Part shown: positions 10,502-23,084 of the stretch, one piece after another | Position numbering within the stretch: the stretch's first letter is position 1 | Layout: every line of letters starts with the position of its first letter | Source of the DNA: Casuarina equisetifolia | Taxonomy: Eukaryota > Streptophyta > Magnoliopsida > Fagales > Casuarinaceae | NCBI GenBank assembly: GCA_028551475.1 | Contig: CM052362.1 | Location: 13,315,521-13,379,520 of the forward strand | Direction: 5' to 3' | Length of the DNA stretch: 64,000 bases | Translations under genes and position numbers: made by a program | The notes under the pieces: model-generated | The model's input: the letters and a program-made list of their open reading frames with translations, nothing else | What the model was told of the DNA's origin: nothing | Databases searched by the model: none

Positions 10502-13500
10502 TGGTATCAAGAGCTAATGATTTTGTTGGGTTCTTTGCTTAGTTTTTATTCACATTGTTAAGTTAAGCGCATAAAGAGAATGACTTTTCTCTCTCCAAAT
10601 TAAAGAAAAAGACTAAATAAAGGAATTACTTGGGTTTCTCATTTTTGCCAAAAATATGGCTTTTTCTCCTAGAGCTTTTGCTACATCCCATTGGTGCTTT
10701 TGGTTTTGGCTTTTTCTCTTAGTGATTTGGCAGCATCTAGTGCTTTAGCTAATAGGTTTATCACTTGTTCTGTGGTTCTCTCTCTTTGGCAAAAAGATGC
10801 GTGCTGCATACTCTTTAATTAATTTTTTCTCTCCGCAGAAAGGTGCTGCACATTCTTTATTTGGTTTTCTCTCTCTAGTGGAAAGGTGCCTATTGCATTC
10901 ATTATTGTCAGGAATTTTCTAGTTTTTGCTCAGAAAATTGTGCTTTGTATCATAGTTTTGATTTTGCCGTCCACACCAAGCAATCATATGAACATTGTTA
11001 TTTCTCGTTTCCTTTTTGCTTCTGTGCTTTGTAACTATCTTTTGGATTGCTATTGTGTTTCGAATACTTTGTCGAACAATTATTTTTCTTAGAGAATTTT
11101 TTGGTTTTGTGCTTTTCACAGTTTTTTTTTGAACACTTAGTGTGATTGATTCCATTTGTCATATTTTCCATTCCAAACGGCATCACCACCTTATGACTAC
11201 CATGTCATCTAGGATTTCTAAAAAGCCCAAATGTGAGCATTATGGATGTAAAGGACACCGTAAGAAAAGTTGTTATCGTCCTAAGAGGCCTTAATGTGAG
11301 CATTGTCAGCTTTTTGGACAAGAAAAAGGCTTGTTACAAGCTTAATGACTATCCTCTAAGTCACAAGAATTTTGCTAGTAATTATATTGTTAATTTAACT
11401 ATTGTTAAGCGTAGTCATTGTACTTTCACACCAAAGCAGTATAATTGCATTATCCATCTAATCAAGGAGGACTATGGTAAGAGCTCTCATGTTAATGGAG
11501 TAGGTATTTTGTAATCTTTTCCTTACATTTGGATTATAGATAGTAAGGCTAGTGATCAAGTTATTACTAATTTTTATTGTTTACAATTTCCTATTAAATG
11601 CATGTCTAGATATGTTAAATTGCCAAATGGAGAACTAACCCAGGTCACTCACACTAGTTCCATAACCTTAGCCAACAGTTTGAAAGTGCACACTGTATTT
11701 TACTCTTATGATTTCAAATATAACTTACTGTCAGTAGCTAAATTCATTGTTGAGAATAACTATTTAGTGGTTTTCTATGTTGATTTATACGTGTTTTAAG
11801 ACCTTTTTACAGGTGACATCAAAGGGATTAGTGGAATGCGACATGGACTTTATTTTTTTCTACACCCTAAGAATAACCATGTTAACCAATCTTCTGGTAC
11901 TACATTGGCCCTTTCAATTACTTCAACACATAATGGCCTTAGTTTTCATCTATGACATTTGAGACTTGGTCACATGTCTTCATCTAAATTTAAATTTTTG
12001 AATGATTTCAAAGATTTTCCATCTTCTAATTTTCATTGCTTAATTTGTCCTCTTGTTAAGTAAACACATGATCCATTCACTGTTTGCATTGAAAATGTCA
12101 AAAATCTTTTTGATTTAATCCATATAGATATTTAGGGACCATATCATGCCCTAAATCATGATGGTTTGAAATATTCTTTAACCATCATTGATGATTTTTC
12201 ATGAGAGACCTAGACTTTTCTCATGAAATATAAGACTGAAATAGTATCACATTTGGAATGTTTCTTTAATGCTATTAAAAATTATTTTAACATTGGTATC
12301 AAATGCATTCTTTTTGATAATACAACTAATTTTTTTTTAATTTATCATGTGACAAGTTGTTTTAATCACATGGCATAATGCATAGGAGCTCATGTGTATA
12401 TATCCCGCAACAGAATGGTATGGTAGAATGTAAGTATGACCACTTATTAGATGTTGCATGGGCATTAAAATTTCAAAATTACATGCCTAAATATTTTTGG
12501 AGTGAGTGTATACTCACTACCACACACATTATCAATTGCATTTCTTTTTTAGTCCTACATGAGAAATTTCCTTATGAAGTGATTCATGAGAAAGCTTTTG
12601 ACCTCTCAAGATTTTGAGTCTTCAACTATCTTTGTTGTGCTTCAGTAGTGGGGCATAAAGATAAATTTTCCTCTCAAGTTATTCCTAGTATTTTCATGGG
12701 ATACCTTTTTTGTCCAAAAGGGTATAAACTTTCTAACATTGAAAAGAAGAAATTTTTTGTGAGTCATGATGTTCATTTTCATAAAAATATTTTTCCTTTT
12801 ACAAACATAGAGACTGGGTCCCATTCTTTAAGATTCCTTATGACGCTATTTTAATATGAGGAGCCTACACATTAAGTTATTAGAGTTAACCCCAATTCAA
12901 ATGCTCAGGAAATCCCTCATACATAATCAGATCCCATTACTGATACTACGACTCATACTACACTAGATATTACCACTTCTAATACATCAAGCAACCAACC
13001 CAATGAATTTACCTTGGAGATTCCAAATCCTCCTACATTACCTCATGTTTTCACTTATGATGAGACAGAGGATGATCCTCCTTACCAACCATGACTGATC
13101 CCATAGTCCCTCCATCACTTCCTAGACGATCTACTAGAATTTCTAGGCCACCCATATGAACTCAAGATTATGTCTACAACAACATTGTCAATTCATCCAT
13201 ACAGTATCATATGTCTGACTATGTATTTTATACACATTTACTCATTCCATATCAACATTTCATAGCAGCCATTTCACCTAAGATAGAACCTTTATTCTAC
13301 TATGAGGCAGTTAAGGATTCTAGATGGTGAGATGTCATGGATTAAGAAATGCAAACATTAGAATCGAATGGAACATGAAAACTAGTAAACTTACCATCAC
13401 GGATAAAACCCATAGGATGTAAATGGGTATACAAGATTAATTATCATGTTGATGGGAGTATTGAGCAATTTAAGGCTCTTTTAGTAGCAAAAGGTTATAA

Positions 13501-14040
13501 TGTTAAACAAAAAGGATCGATTACCATAAGATTTTCTCTCTTATAGTAAAATTAGTGACAATTAGAAGTACATTATCTATTGCATCACTACGTAAATGAA
13601 ATATTCAACAAATGGATGTCTATAATGCATTTCTATAAGGAGACTTAGATAAGGAAGTATATAGGAAACCACTACTTAGGAGTCCTTTTGAAGGGGGTCC
13701 AAAGTATGTTGGTTTAGGTAATTTTTGTATGGGTTAAAGCAAGCTTCATAATAGTGGAATGAGAAGTTTACAAAAGCTCTAGTATCTACTAGTTATTGAC
13801 AGTCATTGTATGACTATTCTCTTTTCACTAAGGGACAAGTTGGTAATATTGTTCTAGTGCTCATATATATAGATGACATCTTAATTATTAGTGATGATAC
13901 ACAAGAAATTAAGGCTTTGCAAGCTTATCTTCATTCTACATTTTGAATAAAGGATTTAGGAGGACTTAAGTATTTTCTTGGGATTGAGATATTTCGAGAT
14001 TTAAATGGCATGCATCTCAATCAACGTAAGTATATCTTTG
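10246..14040 (+). mobile_element. Ty1/Copia element, 5' LTR plus gag-pol, truncated
   Basis: A short 5' LTR (10246-10501, TGTTGAAG...CTTCA) abuts TGGTATCAAGAGC, the usual Copia primer-binding site. Downstream, in order, lie a CCHC zinc knuckle region (about 11230-11290, CEHYGCKGHRKKSC), a degraded protease region, integrase (around 12120-12620, with an IPQQNGMVE motif and the IDDFS core), and reverse transcriptase (about 13370-14030, with GCKWVYKI, the IYIDDI active-site region and IKDLGGLKYFLGIEI). RNase H and the 3' LTR are missing; the element stops where unrelated DNA begins at about 14040. The domain order INT before RT identifies Copia. It is a fossil with numerous breaks. Confidence 0.85.
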
Positions 14041-14254
14041 AATTGATTTTTAAACTTTTCCATTGTTCTTTTGTCGTGAGCATTGCCTGACTGCTTCGTC
14101 TGGTGCTTGTTTTGGCATTTGATTTGGCTTGACTTAAAGTCGGCCTTTTTCCTTTGCACACAACATAGTCTCGATCTCCTTCTCCAAGATACTTTAACCC
14201 CAATGTTGGGTTAGCCTCCCACAAGTTGTACTAGAACTCACTTGGGAACTTGAG
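14041..14254. other. Unassigned junction between Copia and Gypsy pieces
   Basis: About 200 bases lie between the end of the Copia reverse transcriptase and the start of Gypsy reverse transcriptase. A 67-codon reverse frame (14021-14224) covers it but shows no domain I recognise. Confidence 0.35.
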
Positions 14255-15188
14255 TTGGCTCGAAAGAAGCCTCTTTTTTTTACTCTCCCACTTAGATCTG
14301 CGCTTCCACTGCCTCTTGAAGAATCTGGATCCATAAGGCCTAGTACGAGTCCATATTCCTCACCAGTGTTATTAGTTAGGAAACAAGATCATTCATGGAG
14401 ATTATGTATAGATTATCAAGCTCTTAACAAACAAACGATAAAGGATAGGTTTCCTATTCCGACGGTAGAGGAACTTATGGATGAGTTATATGGTGCATGC
14501 CTTTTTACAAAAATGGATTTAAGGTTGGGATATCATCAAATCAGAATGTAGCAAGAAGACATCTACAAAATGGCTTTTCAGACACATCATGGCCATTACG
14601 AGTACTTGGTGATGCCATTCAGGTTATGTAATGCACCTTCTACCTTCTAGGCTTTAATGAATTTAGTGTTTATAGAGTTTCTAAGGAAATTTGTATTTTT
14701 TTTTATGACATACTCATATATAGCTAGGATTAGGCAACTCACCTAAAGCATGTAGAAATGGTGTTTGAGGTATTAAGAAGTCATACCTTATTTGTCAAGG
14801 AAAGCAAATGTTCCTTTGGCTAGAGATTAGTGGAATATTTGGGGCATGTAATCAATGCAGAAGGAGTAGCAATGGATGGTGAGAAAATACAAGATATGTG
14901 GAATTGGGTAAGGCCTACATAAGTAGGAGGCTTAAGAGGATTTTTATGGTTAACAGGGTATTATTAGAGGTTTATAGTTGACTATGGGAAATTAGCTAAA
15001 CCGCTTATTGAACTCTTGAAAAAGGACAACTTCCATTGGAATCCAATGGCTGAAATTGCATTTGTTTCTTAGGTTTCAGTATGCTTTAGGCCTTGGATGT
15101 TTTTGGTTGTTTTAGTAAAGCCTTAGTCATTAGGTGTATTTTGTAATAGGAACCTTGAGGACAAGCTTCTTTTGAAGGGGAAAGGAAT
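14255..15188 (+). mobile_element. Ty3/Gypsy reverse transcriptase fragment to polypurine tract
   Basis: Reading + strand, a Gypsy reverse transcriptase is plain: [53 protein letters not shown], then YEYLVMPF. A sequence resembling the LEYLGHVI and FLWLTGYY regions that follow the catalytic core runs to about 15070. The 15130-15188 part looks like the last codons of pol (NLEDK) and ends in the purine-rich GAAGGGGAAAGGAAT, directly before the LTR at 15189. RNase H and integrase between these are missing. It is a broken fossil. Confidence 0.8.
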
Positions 15189-15684
15189 TGTCACAGGCCT
15201 ATTTTGGGTTTTGGGTATTTTGTGGAGTGGGCTTGGTTTTATCCAGCTTGAGGCCATTTAGGAGATTCTAGGGGCATTTTGGCCAGGTGGTTGTCTTCTT
15301 AAATGGGGAAACCATCCTTTGGAAAGAGACTAGTTTATGTAAAGCTTTGGCTTGTGTCTCGATGTTGTGTCCCTCATGATGTAGTTATGCAGTATGGGTG
15401 GGGGCCCTAGCTCAGTGGTGTTCTCTGAGCCAAACCCTAACTGGCTGTCCCACCGGTCATGGGCTCCAATCCCGTCCCCCCTCCTCCGTGTGCGTGCATT
15501 TGTAATAAAAAAATATAATTAGAAAAGGAAAAAAAATTTATGTAGTGTCTAATCTGATGCTGATGTGCCATTTCCATTATGTGGGTGTGCTGTGTCCACT
15601 CTGATGCAAGGAAGATGACTCCTACAAATCCAAACCAACACCACTTAAGCTAAGTTCTGATTGGGATCCCGAAGGACTGCGACA
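15189..15684 (+). repeat. Gypsy LTR (496 bp) with PPT upstream and PBS downstream
   Basis: It starts TGTCACAGGCC and ends GGACTGCGACA, so TGTC and GACA are inverted ends. A polypurine tract abuts its left side. TGGTATCAAAGCCAGG, a primer-binding site, starts at 15687 on its right. A SINE-like segment is embedded at 15394-15537. Confidence 0.75.
15394..15537 (+). mobile_element. tRNA-derived SINE inside the Gypsy LTR
   Basis: GGGGGCCCTAGCTCAGTGGT carries a good pol III box A. About 50 bases later GGGCTCCAATCCCGTCCCCC resembles box B. A CTCCTCCGTG run and an A-rich tail follow. Imperfect 9-bp direct repeats, TTATGCAGT (15385) and TTATGTAGT (15538), flank it, as expected for target-primed insertion. 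It is much richer in G and C than the LTR around it. The tRNA fold is not complete, so it is not a tRNA gene. Confidence 0.65.
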
Positions 15685-16369
15685 AATGGTATCAAAGCCA
15701 GGTTTAGCCATCTGTTTGAAGGTGATAAGTAGTGGAATAATTTAACCTTGTCCTATGCAAGTTGAATAGCTCCCTTCAAAACAAACTAGTAAATACCTTA
15801 TCTCTGCTAGATACAATTTTCTTAGGCATCCCATAAAGCCTATAGATATTTTGGAAGAAGGCTTCAGCAACTGTTACTATAGTATAGGGGTGTTTAAGTG
15901 GCACAAAGTGGGCCATCTTGGACAATCTATCCATAACTACCATGATATAAGATTTTCCTTTTGAACTTGGCAAGCCTTCAATAAAGTCCATTGACAATTC
16001 TGACCATATCTCTTGGGGAATGAGGAGGGGTTATGTAAAGGGTTAGAAGTAAATGTGCAAGGATACAAGATGGAACTTGATTTCTTTTTGTTGCATATAC
16101 TGGGTATAGAGGTGGTACTAGGAGCTCAATGGCTAGAAACCAAAGAAGATGTTGTGTGGAACCTTAAGCGACTAAGATTATCATTCCAAGCGAGGCAAAA
16201 AACAATCACTTGGCATAGAATTAAAATAGGAGAGAGCATTTTGGTGGATAAAGAACAATTTTGCAAGGAACTTAAGCATATAGGGGTAAGACTACAAGTA
16301 CAGATACAAGTAGCACCTGAATCTAATGGTATTCCACTAGACATGGAAGGTGAATTTTTGGAAGGGTAA
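15685..16369. mobile_element. Scrambled Gypsy internal pieces (PBS, integrase -, protease +)
   Basis: Downstream of the primer-binding site (15687) lies a reverse-strand integrase core piece (15776-15997: MDFIEGLPSSKG, VVMDRLSKMAHFVPL, YGMPKKIVSSRD, typical of plant Gypsy elements). It is followed at once by a + strand aspartic-protease-region piece (16013-16369: GYKMELDFFLL, VVLGAQWLETKEDVVWN). Opposite orientations show rearrangement or two insertions. They are fossils. Confidence 0.7.
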
Positions 16370-16869
16370 ACTCTTTAATGGGATTGTCAACTATAAAGCC
16401 TATTGAAAATCCCTTGGAGACAAATGTCTTATAGACTAGCTTGAAATATGATGAGTGAGTTTGTCTATAAATAGATGATTCATTATTTAAGAACATCTTG
16501 AGTTATCAATAGATGATTGGTAAGCTGAATTATCTTAATATGACACACCTTAACAAAATTCATAATTTGTGATAGGGAAGCCACTTTTGTTACTACATTT
16601 TGGCTGAATTTTTTCACCTCTAAGGAACAAGTTTTAATTTTTCCTCGTCTTATTACCACCAAATTGAGGTTACTAATAGGGTAATCTAAATGTATTTAAG
16701 GTACTTTTGAAGGGGGTAGACCTAAGGAGTGTCATAAGTGGCTGCCATGAGTATCATACGCAAGAATTTAATGGATCTCTAATGAGATCAAAAACCCAAG
16801 ATTTGTGTAGTTAGATCTAAAATACCAATATTCACAAATTAATGAACTAAAATAAAAGAAAAAGTTACC
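16370..16869. other. Stretch without recognised gene between Gypsy and Copia fossils
   Basis: No domain recognised. It may be degraded Gypsy internal sequence, since it continues from the protease piece. A short TTTTGAAGGGGGTAG near 16707 resembles text seen near 13690 in the Copia element, too short to interpret. Confidence 0.3.
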
Positions 16870-19770
16870 ATACTTTTGATCCATCCTCTTTGTGTTGAAA
16901 ACTCATAAATGTGAAAAGGTGTTCTGGCTTAGGAGAATATCCTTTATTCTCATTCAAATGCATTGGCTTGATGAGAGAACCTAAGGTTACAACCTTAGGT
17001 AAAAGTGATTATGTATGTAACCCTAACTTGAATAGTATGCTTTTATACCATGAGCTAGAAGATATGACCTACTCCTAACCCTATATTCTACTCAATTAGG
17101 CCCATTCATCACAACCCTATTTGGTAAGCCATGACCCATACCAGCCAATCCATATTCCAAAATTCATGGACCAAGTTAACATAGCCCACTTAAAGTAAAC
17201 CTAATTAAAAATTAGTGATGCAGATGCACTTAAGGACCAATATTATGAGTTCCAACTCAAAGAATTGAGAGTCCACAATGTAATCTAGTGGGTCCAAGAA
17301 GGTAGAGATTGAAGAATAACCTAAGAATATTCCATAACATCTCTACAATCTTTAATATGAGGGGTTTCCTAAATAGTTGTTGAGTTCTTAATTTCTTAGG
17401 TTTCTTTATTGTTTGAGAATATTTCCTTTTGTTTGGTTTTCCTTAATTATCTAAGTTCTTGATTTATTTAGGTTTCCATACTTGTCATATCTCTGATTTG
17501 TTTAGGATTTTCTTATTTGTCAAAATCTAAATTTGTTAAGACTTTATTAATTTTAGGGATTATTGATTTATCAGGATCTTTCTAGAATTAGGTTTTAAGG
17601 ATTCTTGATTTACTAGGATTCTTCTAGAATTAGGTTTAGTTACTTATTTAAAGGAGCATTGTTTCAATTGTAAAGAGATTTTTTTTCCAAAGAATAGAAA
17701 CCTCTAAGTTGTGTGATCAACTTTTGCATCCTTTATCCAATTCTTGCTAGGGATTGGTGGTGGAGCACCTCCTTGACTGGTGGCATTGCCTTTACGCCTT
17801 AGAGCTTGTTGGCATCTATCTTTTTATTTTTATTCTTTATATTTTCGTTTTTCATTCCTTCCTCCTTACCAACACTCATTTTTCCTATAGAAAACACAAA
17901 AAAAAAACCAAAAAAATGATTTTTTTTAGTTATTTTTTTAACCTAAGCTCGCTCAAGCCCACCATAAGATTCGCATCAATTAGGCTAACATTCTCCTACT
18001 TGGGCTATATTAATTTAAATTGTGCATGCCTTTATATTGATCTAAAGATAGTTCTTAACTATATTCCCACCATATGAGATTTCAAACTCTTAATCACGAT
18101 AATAACTATATTTATTAAGTGATACAACATTAACCATGACTACAAAAGTTCTTAACCTCATTAATATGGATGAATCTGGTAGTGTGGCAACTATAACACT
18201 TTAGAAATTTCTTTATGTGTTGTTAATATTGTCAATCCAATTCTCTCTCTTTCGATGACAAATTACCATAAGAGAATATACTTTATGTTTCCAATGAACC
18301 TTTTCATGTCTTGTACTTAATAACTTAAGTTTAACTTTATGTATCACAAGATATGCTTTATGACTAACTATTGAATACCCTAACCATTGCTTAAGGTTTA
18401 CACCTCCCTTAAAACTTTAATATATAAACATGATGTATACAAGGAGATTTAACTTGTTAACATATAAAGCACCCTACATGCTAAATACAGTCAGCACAAT
18501 TTGTGATAGATAATCTATATTTCAATAATTTACCCCATGGTAAATCAATTTAGATACAAACTTTATATTACAGTGCTCCCACTAAATAATATCATCCTCT
18601 GATGCTTTTAAGTTCAAAATAATTACATGTCTTTAAAAACACAATGCTTTAGTATATAGGTGTGCATACATAGCATTTGTAATGAGATTTTAAATTGTAA
18701 TGTTACCTTTCTTAAGTTTGTCCTTTACTACTTAATATTTGATTTCTATGTGTTTAGACCATGTGACATCTTTATTTTTTGTTTAATAACGATGTAACTT
18801 TATTATCACAATATAACTTGATAGGTCTCATAAAGAAATTAAACTTTGTCAACCCTTTAATAAGGTTTTTTAAATAAATCACCTAAGTAGTTGCCTCATA
18901 GCATGCTATAAAATTTTGCCTACATAATTGAAAAAGTCATTAGTTTATGTTTTGCACTTTTCATGATACCATCCTATCTTCTATAAAGGTATCTTGATGT
19001 AGATTTCAAATATCATTCTTGCAGCTTATAAGGTTTAAATATGTGTATCCCACTAGCTGCAGTTTATCTACACATTTATGGGTTAACTAATAAAAAGTTA
19101 TCTTTTTAAGCACTTGACAATCTTTTGGTAACAATCTAATAATCTTGATCAAAGTATGATAGACTTCTATCCAAAACCTTATTGACAATAACATAAGGCC
19201 TAATGTAAACTTAAGTATACATGGTGTTTCCTTATGCACTAAAATATGACACTTGCTTCTTGGCTCTATCTATACTTTACTTTTAAGGCACTATAATAGG
19301 TTCAATCTATTACCTTTAAGAATAAGAATAAGAACATTCCTAGGTAAGTAATCTTCCATATGGAACCTTTATAAAACATTATTAACATATGTTTTTTAAA
19401 AAAGACTCAATAATCATCAATAATAATTCCTATGGACTAACAAATAACTGTATTATATCATAAACTAACCTATGATCATTACTCGCAGGCAAGACATCAT
19501 ATGTATTGGTATACTTCCATTGAACTAAGTATATGTTCATGTATAATCTATTCTATTTAGTGTAGTACCACATAAAGGTATAAACTTTCAAACTTCAAAT
19601 ACTATTATCAAAAAACATGCTTTAGTCTATAAATAAACTTGTTATGTTTACAAATAAATTCATCATATATACTTAAGATTGGATCACACCTAAACCTTCT
19701 TATTCATATGGTATAATTCTTTACCCACTAATGTGGTAATAACTCTATAGTTCATAAAGTTATTATTCTT
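16870..19770 (-). mobile_element. Ty1/Copia 3' half with LTR split by a solo LTR (minus strand)
   Basis: Read on the reverse strand: degraded reverse transcriptase (about 19400-19770), RNase H (about 18700-19080, with recognisable EATT and KLYCDNK-like segments and the KHIEIKY-like region), then the polypurine tract AGCCCAAGTAGGAGAAT (about 17991-18008) and the 3' LTR beginning TGTTAGCCTAAT at 17990 and running to about 16870. Without the inserted solo LTR (17216-17978) this LTR would be about 350 bp. The 5' half is absent. The Copia order and the GGGAG-type tract before TGTT support the family. It is a fossil with many breaks. Confidence 0.75.
17216..17978 (+). mobile_element. Solo LTR (763 bp) of the TGATG...CATCA family
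   Basis: It starts TGATGCAGATGCACTTAAGG and ends AAGATTCGCATCA. The 5-bp target duplication ATTAG lies at 17211-17215 and 17979-17983. No internal sequence remains, so it is a solo LTR left by recombination between the two LTRs of a former insertion. It sits inside the Copia LTR of 16870-17990. The uninterrupted version of the same site can be read at about 26120-26140. Confidence 0.9.
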
Positions 19771-20928
19771 ATTTTAGGTAATATTTAATATAGTTTTTAT
19801 TAGATTATATTTGTATTTAATTATATTTATGCATATTTTGTTATTTTATGCAACAAATCCAAAATAGGTGAAAAACAAGAGAAATGAAGAGAAAAGAAAG
19901 AAAATAAGCAAGTGTATGTACGTGGAACCCATGTGAGGAAAAGACAAAAAGAAGAGAAAGTAAAAAAGTAAAAAGGTGGTGAATTGTTGAGGGGGCTTCT
20001 ATTGAGCTTGGAGTGAGCAAAGAGAAAATAAGAGTGAGAGAAAAAAGGAGAGAGAGGATGATCGGGCCAAAGAGGAGAATAACAGCCGTAGCATCGGTGG
20101 TAGGGGATCTTGCTAGAGCTTAAAGATGACGCGCAAAAATGCTCGAATGATTGCCGGTGTCCTTTTTTGGCAAGAAGCCCGTTTTGACGGATTTTCCAAC
20201 CATATTTGAGCAGTCTCATTTAAATTTAGTGGTTTCCACGAGAAGAAGCTATTTTTAGCATTTTTATAGTTGTTTTGGGGTGATTTTATGGTGGATTCTG
20301 CAAAAGATGGGTGCTAACTTGGAGTTTTTCTAAGATCTATGCGTTTCTAGGGTGAATTAGTGAAATCTTTTTACAAATAAGCACTCCAAAGGTCATTCCC
20401 AATAGTTTCTCACAATTTCTATGAAGAACGATGGCGGTAGTGAGTGGTGATGATGCGTGAAAGTGCATTTTGGCCCATTTTTGTCCCATTTTCCAACTAG
20501 CTCCTTCTCTTCTTCCTGATGTGTAGATTTGTCCAAACTTTCTCTGAATTGAAGACATTTTGGTGACAAATTTGATGTTTTTAATTTGAAGAATATTTTA
20601 TTCAATTTCTTGTACTATTTCTATTTATTTAAATATGATGTTTTAGTTTATTGTGTTAGAGCTATGATGTAACTTGATTGTGATATAGGAATGTTATGAT
20701 TATTTATATTTTGTAGATATTTTATAAATGTGAAGCTACATGTTACTAAGTTTAATGCTTTTAAGTGACTAGTTACCCACTTAGATGACTTGATTTGCAT
20801 GTTAGAGACTGACAGGAAATGACATCCAGTTGTTTCATATAATATGCAACCATAGATTAATATGGATAGACATATACCATATGATTTGTGTGACTTTAGG
20901 TATAAACTAGAATATTCACAAATCTTAA
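19771..20928. other. Stretch without recognised gene
   Basis: A G-rich, purine-heavy part (19860-20200) and reverse-strand frames of 130 (19827-20219) and 73 codons (20337-20558) are present. None shows a known domain; the long frame is low-complexity (phenylalanine- and serine-rich). It might be an untranslated leader of an element, but I cannot assign it. Confidence 0.35.
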
Positions 20929-22551
20929 TGTTGGAAAATAAGGTTTTGCTGTGACTAAAAATATTTTTGGTAAATATCAATTCTTAAAATATGTTTTTAT
21001 ATGTGCAAAAAGAAAAATTATAGGAAGTAAAAGGTGTACAAATTATAATATCAATTAATGATATTATAAAGTAATTGGGTTCCTACATTTCTTCATAAAA
21101 CATATTTTTAAAGTTCTTGTGACATATATTCAAATATTTGAATATTTCCTTAAGAAATATAATATATTTGAATATATTTTATTTTATGAATATGATACTT
21201 AGTTTAGTGTAATTGTAGGAACATGAAGGACATTAACTCTATTTTGATCTTAGTTCAAAGTCAATATATGTAATACACCAAAATATGAACTTTGTAAAAT
21301 ATCATATTTTTGGACCGTGTTCATATAATTAAACTTTGGACCCTATTGATATTGGACCATGTCTATCTGCTAGATCTTTTATTACTGGACTGGACCATTT
21401 ATTCCTAGATTGAGACGATGTGATGTGGCCTAAGCTCACATTATCTTGACCCCGCTGAAGTCTCCTTGCTATGGTGTCATCTTGATCATTAGAGAAACGC
21501 CCTTGCTACGGTGTCATCTTGACTATTAGAGAAACGCTCTTGCCACAACGTTGTTTCACTTAAAAAAGCACATAAGAGGTCTCTATCTCTTAATGAGTCT
21601 GCCCTAGTCGCTTCACTTGTCCCCGATGCCATCTCTGCTTCTCTTAAATGCCAAAACCTCAACAGGAGGATTTTGAAGAAGACAAGCTGTCAAAACGGTT
21701 GGATTTCAGCTTTGAAGGCTGATATGAAGTTGATTTGATAAATAGCCTACTATTCCTAACAGGAAAAAGGCTATGGTTCAGGTTTAATTCGAAAAGGCCT
21801 TAGATCTACCTCCTATTTAAAGGAGATGTGTGCATGAAGATTTTCTCTTGATGATTTACATTTATTTGAAGCGTTCTCTTTGTGAAGAAAGTCTATTAAG
21901 CTCACTTACTATTTGATTCAAGTTTGCTTATCTCTCGGTGACTCACAATGGTTCGGTGATATTCAATTATCTGCTTTGATCTTCAATTATATACTCAATC
22001 ATAGCTGTATAACATTATTTATGTGTTAATTTCACTTATAAACATTTATTGCACATAAATTTTGAGGAAAACCCAAAACCCTAATTTCTTCAAATTAGGG
22101 ATTTCGTGATAGGAGCTATGTACCTTGATATATATGGTTGAATAGCTCCTCTGATTAGCAATATCCCATAAACTAACATATTATTTAGGGATTTGCTACT
22201 GTATATGATCTTTTGATCATAATTTGTATTCAAACTTGAGAATTCCTTTGAGAATGAATTATTTTGATTAGGGAGAACGTATTCTCCTAATCAGGTTGAG
22301 TAAAGGTGACTTCAATTTGTTGGATTGAAGGAGAAAAGGGTGGATGTAGGACTCCAAGATAGAGTGCCAAACCACCATGGTAAACTGGGTGTTGATTCTC
22401 TTACTCTTCACTTGCTTAAATAATTATGTTTGATTTTTATTATCATATAAATTGTTAAATTAATTGATTGAATCTTTTATATCATACAAAAGCATAGTTT
22501 TGGTACAAGAACAATTTAATCCCCCTTCTTGTTAAGCCATAAAACCCAACA
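20929..22551 (+). repeat. Long Copia LTR, plus orientation (about 1.6 kb)
   Basis: It starts TGTTGGAAAATAAGG and ends about 22551, just before TTGGCATCTAGAGC (22553), a primer-binding site of initiator-Met type. Its first 270 bases and a segment near 22040-22200 (CCCTAATTTCTTCAAATTAG region) match, in reverse orientation, sequence at 24600-25779. The start is inferred from that match. Confidence 0.6.
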
Positions 22552-22613
22552 ATTGGCATCTAGAGCTAGGTTCTCTAATTAAAAGGATTAACATCCTAGA
22601 ATAGATCCACATT

Positions 22614-23084
22614 ATGGCTTTTGATAAAGGGTTAGCTGTTATGGGGTTTAATAAACCTCCCTTGTTTGATGGCATTAATTTTAGGCATTGGAAACAATTA
22701 ATGCAAGTATTCATAATAGGCCAAGATCCAAAAGCTTGGCAAGTAATCAGGAAGGGTATTACATTACCCGAAATTGATGAATGGTTAAAAAATGAAGCAA
22801 AAGTAATGGGGTTAAATGCTAAGTCTATGAATATGATCTATGGTGGTCTTAGAGCACATGAGTTTAACAAAGTGTCCTCTTGCACCACCGGTAAAGAAAT
22901 TTGGAATAAGTTAGAAATCATTTATGAAAGAACTAAAAAGGTAAAGTCTTCTAAAGTTAATATGCTTACACATGACTATGATTTTTTTGTTATGAAAGAT
23001 TTTGAAACTATTAGTAATATGTTTGGTAGATTCACTGAAATTATTTTTGAACTTAAATTGCTAGGAAAAACCTCCCACGTGTAA
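22614..23084 (+). CDS. Copia gag N-terminal fragment
   Basis: A 156-codon + frame reads NKPPLFDGINFRHWK, then LKNEAKVMGLNAKSMNMIYG and KEIWNKLEIIYERTKKVKSS. These are the characteristic N-terminal motifs of plant Copia gag (the UBN2 family). It follows the primer-binding site by about 60 bases. It stops where the reverse-strand pol piece begins, so the zinc knuckle and all of pol are absent from this strand. It is a fossil. Confidence 0.8.
   Translation: MAFDKGLAVMGFNKPPLFDGINFRHWKQLMQVFIIGQDPKAWQVIRKGITLPEIDEWLKNEAKVMGLNAKSMNMIYGGLRAHEFNKVSSCTTGKEIWNKLEIIYERTKKVKSSKVNMLTHDYDFFVMKDFETISNMFGRFTEIIFELKLLGKTSHV

Noticed and set aside
15395-15480. Possible tRNA gene (good box A)
   Set aside because: Box B is imperfect, no acceptor stem pairs, and an A-rich tail with flanking short repeats fits a SINE better.
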